Shown: positions 59,901 through 64,000 of the stretch, piece by piece
Position numbering within the stretch: the first letter of the stretch is position 1
Layout: every line of letters begins with the position of its first letter
Origin: Mermis nigrescens
Taxonomy: Eukaryota; Nematoda; Enoplea; Mermithida; Mermithidae
Assembly (NCBI GenBank): GCA_036768485.1
Contig: JAVLUZ010000412.1
Location: forward strand, 372,001-436,000
Length of the DNA: 64,000 bases
Direction of reading: 5' to 3'
Program-made: the position numbers and the translations under genes
Notes under the pieces: model-generated
Told to the model about the DNA's origin: nothing
Seen by the model: only the letters and a program-made list of their open reading frames with translations
Database searches by the model: none

Positions 59901-60858
59901 AAATTAAACAATCTGGAAATATAAAAAATACTCGATGATTGTACTAATTGTGCGGATTAATTGTCGATTGGCTTAGAAATATTATTTAATTTCTTCGCAC
60001 TATTTCTACAGTATGTATTTTACAATTCCTTCGATAAGTAAACCGACCTTGTAGCTGCCGTGTAGGCGTAAGTCAACTTTTCAATGTCTCAAAAACAAAA
60101 CTCTTTATGTGATTCACAACAAATTTGTTATCAAACCTATCATTTCGCAATTTACCAATTACCATAAAATGTATGGGAAATTGGTCTTTATTTTTTTCAA
60201 AAATTTTTGTTCTTGTGTTTTGCATAATCGTACATGATTCAATGTGCATTCGCTCAATGTGCCTACTTTTTCGCTCTAGCTTTTTTTGCTCTGAAATTAT
60301 CGAAAAAATGTTTTATATAAGGATTTGTGAAATAAACAGGCTTTGCTATTCCTGAAAATTATGCATACGTTCAGCATATCATACCATCTAATCAAATTGT
60401 TTATTGCCCAATGATAGCCTAAAAGAGAAGATATGCGAATAGCATTACACTTTGTGGTAAACCAACTGGAAGCTACTAAATGGCTCTGTTTTTAATTTCT
60501 TTCAGAATTGACATCGACGCTTAGGTACAAAAACAGTATATGAAATAAATGTACAATATGACATACCATCAAAATCGTGCTAGTATTGCTCGAAAATTCG
60601 CAAAATATTGAATCTCTGTCCGTCATGCTGATTGACATTATAAGGAACAATCTGCATATATAGGTTTTTGGAACCTGAACTTAGTTACTTCTTTCATTTC
60701 AATATCAAAACATTATACGTAGTTTGATTCAGAGGTGCTCCAGGAAATGGAAGTTGATGATTCCTAAGCTTTATATCAATTCCAATAGAACCATCGACGT
60801 TGGTACGTGGAATTTAGAAGTGATACTGCCGGATGAATCACATGATTGCATTCATTAA
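56952..60858 (+). CDS. transthyretin-like (TTL) secreted protein, gene B, three exons
   Basis: Exons 56952-57111, 59185-59318 and 60733-60858 join to ~139 residues with intron phases 1 and 0, identical to gene A. The start ATG (56952) opens a signal peptide (MKLFFSIASLLILLRISES); an in-frame upstream ATG at 56910 would precede it and is less likely. The mature protein reads FGRKQRVSAKGRLICGPKP, IKLVDKDTG, then SNGEFFVSGEESEVTNIDP, IYHDCNKG, RCSRKWKLMIPKLYI and a C-terminal TIDVGTWNLEVILPDESHDC. The four family cysteines are kept. Donors are gtaaag and gtcagt; acceptors are tttgag and ttcag. Introns are long (2.1 and 1.4 kb), with repeats in intron 1. Secreted protein; specific function unknown. 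Confidence 0.9.
57650..57925. repeat. GGCCGATCTGGG dispersed element in TTL B intron 1
   Basis: Starts gatgcaccagcatggccgat and ends cacgtgcatgtctggtaa. Related copies: 58668-58960 and 63715-64000. A phrase tttttatccagttttgctc and the closing 'ccggggtctaga' are shared. Confidence 0.6.
58668..58960. repeat. GGCCGATCTGGG dispersed element, second copy
   Basis: Starts tgtacagcacggctgatctg and ends cccacacgtgaaagtctgg, with the same internal order as 57650-57925. Confidence 0.6.
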
Positions 60859-62279
60859 GCCGAGATTGAGCCAGCCATTAGCGTGTCTTGAATAGCGTTT
60901 TACTTTTTTCTCTCGAACGCGTTGTATAAATGTTTAATTAATTTATTTCCATAATGTAATTTATAATGCATAAACGTGCCTAAAATTTATATCTGACGCT
61001 GAGAACTGATGAATAGTTAAGCACGTATGGGATAAAAGGCATTGACTAAAGCTTCGATTGGCTTCGGGGTAATAGTCGGAAAGTTTTTAGCCATAAAAAA
61101 CGAACGTCAATTTCGCAAAAATGTATATCTGAATTGACTGCTTCTGAACGATTTAGATCGGTACCTACTGCAAAACAGTTTAGATTCTCGTCAACTTTTG
61201 GCCTTGATCTTGCTTTAATTTTTCCAGAGAGTTTTACCTTTTCATTCTGGAGGTTAAAACTCTAAAATTAGACGCAAATATATTTTCTTTCTTCTCTTTG
61301 AGAAAAAAAAGCAAAATTGGAAAGACAAATAAATGCAAATAACTTTTTCGAAAAAAATTTTTATGCAAAAACTCGTACCAGTTTCCGTGAGGACATTTAG
61401 ATATATGAAGCTTGAAATTTGAGTGTCTATTCCCAGCTGACCTCTCAGCCGATCCTTACCAGCAGTCCTATGCACCACGGATTCAATTTCGTCATCTGAC
61501 TAGTATTTATATAGCAAAAGTGTTGCTAATAAGCTTGTTCGATATAAAATTATGCCTTCAGCAACTTGACAAAAAAGATAAGAGGTACTTACTTACCTCG
61601 AAAATCTGCTGAGAAAATCATCATACAAGGCCTGTGCTCTTCATTATACTTTAGTTCGCACGAAATTTAACAAAAATCAAATGCTTTTGGACCGTATGCC
61701 AACGGCATTTTTGTTTTTTACACATGCAATCTGCATATGCTTTTCTTTCGATTATTTTTTGAGAGATTAAGTTAACAAAAATTCTACACGAACTCCTTAC
61801 TAGGCACCTTAATTAAAGGAGAGACGAAGTTTTTTAAGCGCGCAATGTGCATATTTCTATGCTAAGTTTTTAGTTGGCTTTTGATTAAAATTGGCTTTAT
61901 TTTATTAACTTTTTGTAGCTCATGATAAAAAAGAGATCCTCAGAGCTATATATCTCTAATGGTTCTACGAATTTTAATACTAAGCTTGCTGAACCTGTTT
62001 TGTTAACATACGACATGTGATTTAGTTGCATAGGGATAAATCCATGTTCTGCAAACAGTAACACATAATGCCAGTGAAATAGTGAGTTCGACGTTACATA
62101 AATTACTCAATTTAGAAAAATGACCTGCGGCCTTTACAAAAATAAATTTCTTATTGCGATCAATCACAGTAAAATGGATGGATAGTTTTGTACTTTAAGC
62201 ATTTTGAACGCACCTAAAATTTCGAAACCCAGTCACTTATTTATAGCAGGACCTTTCATACATATCTTATAAACTGCAA
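60859..62279. other. between TTL genes B and C, no supported gene
   Basis: AT-rich. The 74- and 66-codon frames at 61254-61478 (-) and 61412-61612 (+) overlap and lack motifs. A TATA-like tatttatag at 62239 precedes gene C by ~40 bp. Confidence 0.4.
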
Positions 62280-62457
62280 ATGCTGCAAATGAAAGGATTT
62301 ATTGATTTGTTAGCAGTTTTATTAGTTTTGTTTGGTATTATAGAAGCCGGCTTATTTAGTAGCAAGAAAAAATATAAAGTTTCAGTAAAAGGACGTTTTG
62401 TGTGCGGCGATAAACCGGCGTCGGACGTATACATTAGAATGGTTGATTCTGACAAGT
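62280..62457 (+). CDS. transthyretin-like (TTL) protein, gene C, exon 1 only
   Basis: ATG at 62280 (or 62289) begins a signal peptide (GFIDLLAVLLVLFGIIEAGL), then SKKKYKVSVKGRFVCGDKPA and VYIRMVDSDK, the first strands of the TTL fold. The donor gtaagt at 62458 leaves phase 1, matching genes A and B. Exons 2 and 3 are not found before the window end (the remaining 1.5 kb is mostly repeat), so the gene continues beyond it or is truncated. More diverged than A and B (GDKPAS, RMVDSD). Confidence 0.8.
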
Positions 62458-62870
62458 GTAAGTTCTTTTTATTTCCGCAAGCTTCTTTTAAGAAGCACTT
62501 CTTATGAAAATATTTATAAAATAGTTGAATAATTAAATAAAATAATTAATATTATTGATTAATTATCTGCTGCTGAAAATATTTAAATTGAAATAATTCA
62601 AATCTAAACTTTAATTATTATGAAATAAATGTTACAGGCAGTCAACAATGACAATTTATCTAAATGCTACAAATAAAAACCTTTTTAAATGATAGACGAA
62701 CCCTTAATGCACGGATTAATTAAGTTTCTGTAGGCAGGTTTAAGATTATATATACAAGATTTGTAAAATTTTTACTGTGAAATCATCAATGCAGTATTAA
62801 GACGTCAAAATGGCATCAAAAATTGAAAAGATGTCTTCATAATGTTTTTTTGGAAAGATATATACATACA
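62458..62870. other. TTL gene C intron, first part
   Basis: AT-rich, no feature seen before the repeat at 62871. Confidence 0.4.
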
Positions 62871-63667
62871 CAGGGCCGTATCCAGGGGGTGGGGGCCGCC
62901 CCCGAAATGGGAAAAATTTTTGTTTTACCCAAGGGTTCCCCAAAGGGAAAAATGAAAAATTGGCGAAGTGCGTCTGAAACACCCCCAAAACAGGTTTTTA
63001 GCGTACTTTTGAGCTAATAAACTCAAAATTTTCCGGCGCTTCGCGCCGGATTTATTGTTTATGTATAGTTGTATAGTTTTGTCTTCTAAACCGCTAAAAA
63101 TCGTTCGAATTTGAGTTAGACATAGAGAGCATGTCAATTTTTTTCCAGCGCTGTGCGCCGGATTCATTGTTCAGCCATAGTTTTTGCCTTCTAGCTCACT
63201 CAAAATAGCTCAAATTTGAGTTATGACATGGGAAACATGAAATTTTTCCTACGCTCCGCGCCGTAATTATTGTTTGTATATGTTTTTTGTCTTCTAGCCC
63301 GCTCAAAACCGCCCAAATTCGAGCTTGACATGCAAAATATGTCATTTTTTCGGAGCTTGGCGCCGAATTATTCATACTGTATTTTTTCTCTGTAAAGCAC
63401 AATGATTAAGTGCAAAGGCAAGAGATAATAAATAATTCGTCAATTAAGTGATGAGAAATCAGCTTAAATGATAAATTTGCTGTATATCAATATGAAATAG
63501 AGTGAAAAATTTTCAAATTTTTTGAAATTTTTTTTCACCATCGTATAGAGCTCACCGAGATACGCTCAAAACTGCCTTTATTTTCGCCTATCTCCTAATG
63601 GTTCTCGAGATATCTGGCCTCAAAATTTTTCGCCCCCCCCCGAAATAAAATCCTGAATACGGGCCTG
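62871..63667. repeat. CAGGGCCGTA inverted-end element with hairpin tandem repeats
   Basis: Begins cagggccgtatccagggg and ends cctgaatacgggcctgg (inverted). Inside, a ~105-bp unit recurs at least four times, each centred on a GGCGCTTCGCGCCG-type hairpin (near 63033, 63148, 63255 and 63355) followed by attgtttat...gtcttctagc. Lies in the first intron of TTL gene C. Confidence 0.75.
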
Positions 63668-63714
63668 GACATACATGTATTCGCTCAGTTGAACTAAAAA
63701 TCGGAGTGATAACC

Positions 63715-64000
63715 AAAGATGTGCGGATGGCCGACCGATTTGGGTGGAGAATGGTCAACCGGTCTAATGTGGTCAAAGTGACCTCAAAAACTGATATAAA
63801 TGCTAAAACAGCTTTAGAACTACTTTATTCCACGGTTTGTGGTCGATTTCATGTAATGTGCGAGTAGGTACTTTAGAAGAATATTTCCGATTTTTATCCA
63901 TTTCTAGGCCTTCATTTTTACTCATTTTTCCTAAAAAATACCCATCTTTTCATTCTGATGGGTCTAGACCCCCAAACCCTTCCTATATGCATGTCTGGTG
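63715..64000. repeat. GGCCGATCTGGG dispersed element, third copy, runs to window end
   Basis: Starts gatgtgcggatggccgaccg and reaches tgcatgtctggtg at the last base. Same internal order as the two copies in TTL gene B intron 1. Confidence 0.6.

Overview
The window looks like nematode nuclear DNA: AT-rich, repeat-dense and gene-poor. The argument for a nematode is three transthyretin-like (TTL) secreted-protein genes on the + strand at about 19.3, 57.0 and 62.3 kb. This family is essentially nematode-specific, and two of the genes can be followed through all three exons with the same intron phases. I cannot name the species.

The centrepiece is a complete Polinton/Maverick virus-like DNA transposon at 37926-51042 (13,117 bp). 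It has 321-bp terminal inverted repeats that I read as identical, 5'-AG...CT-3' ends, and a perfect 6-bp target duplication (cgcata) on both sides. Reading inward from the left it carries: a spliced PC4-like ssDNA-binding gene (-), a 3' remnant of protein-primed DNA polymerase B, a secreted protein, a FtsK/HerA-type packaging ATPase with a frameshift, a membrane paralogue of the secreted protein, a spliced HMG-box gene, an adenovirus-pX-like core protein, a 242-residue structural or accessory protein, a chromodomain integrase, an adenain-type cysteine protease, a 3' remnant of a capsid-family gene, a second spliced PC4-like gene (+), and an unknown gene (-). Integrase, protease and the small genes are intact, while polymerase and capsid survive only as 3' ends. 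With perfect ends, this suggests a young non-autonomous derivative moved in trans by a full relative.

Left of the Polinton (0-37.9 kb): a 21-bp minisatellite (0.2-1.3 kb); the terminal exon of an unknown single-span membrane protein (4.0-4.6 kb, -); large foldback and TGTAAAGTTTACA-type repeats (7.5-10.4 kb); a 51-bp and then a ~475-bp tandem array (13.0-16.1 kb); TTL gene A (19.3-20.8 kb); a decayed Penelope-like retroelement with RT and GIY-YIG parts (23.3-24.8 kb, -); a nested composite with GATCCGG-rich ends around a 310-bp-unit element (25.3-27.6 kb); a two-box HMG gene with decaying HMG copies downstream (28.9-32.8 kb); and more repeats, with one LINE 3' remnant at 37.6 kb. Right of it (51.0-64.0 kb): a hAT-like transposase fragment, repeats related to those on the left, a 260-bp (TA)n tract, TTL gene B (57.0-60.9 kb, long introns filled with repeats) and exon 1 of TTL gene C (62.3 kb).

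At least eight dispersed or inverted-repeat families recur in the window, and many carry a short GGCGC...GCGCC hairpin. Most short open frames elsewhere fall inside these repeats and were not called as genes. All homology statements come from motif recognition by eye, without database searches.
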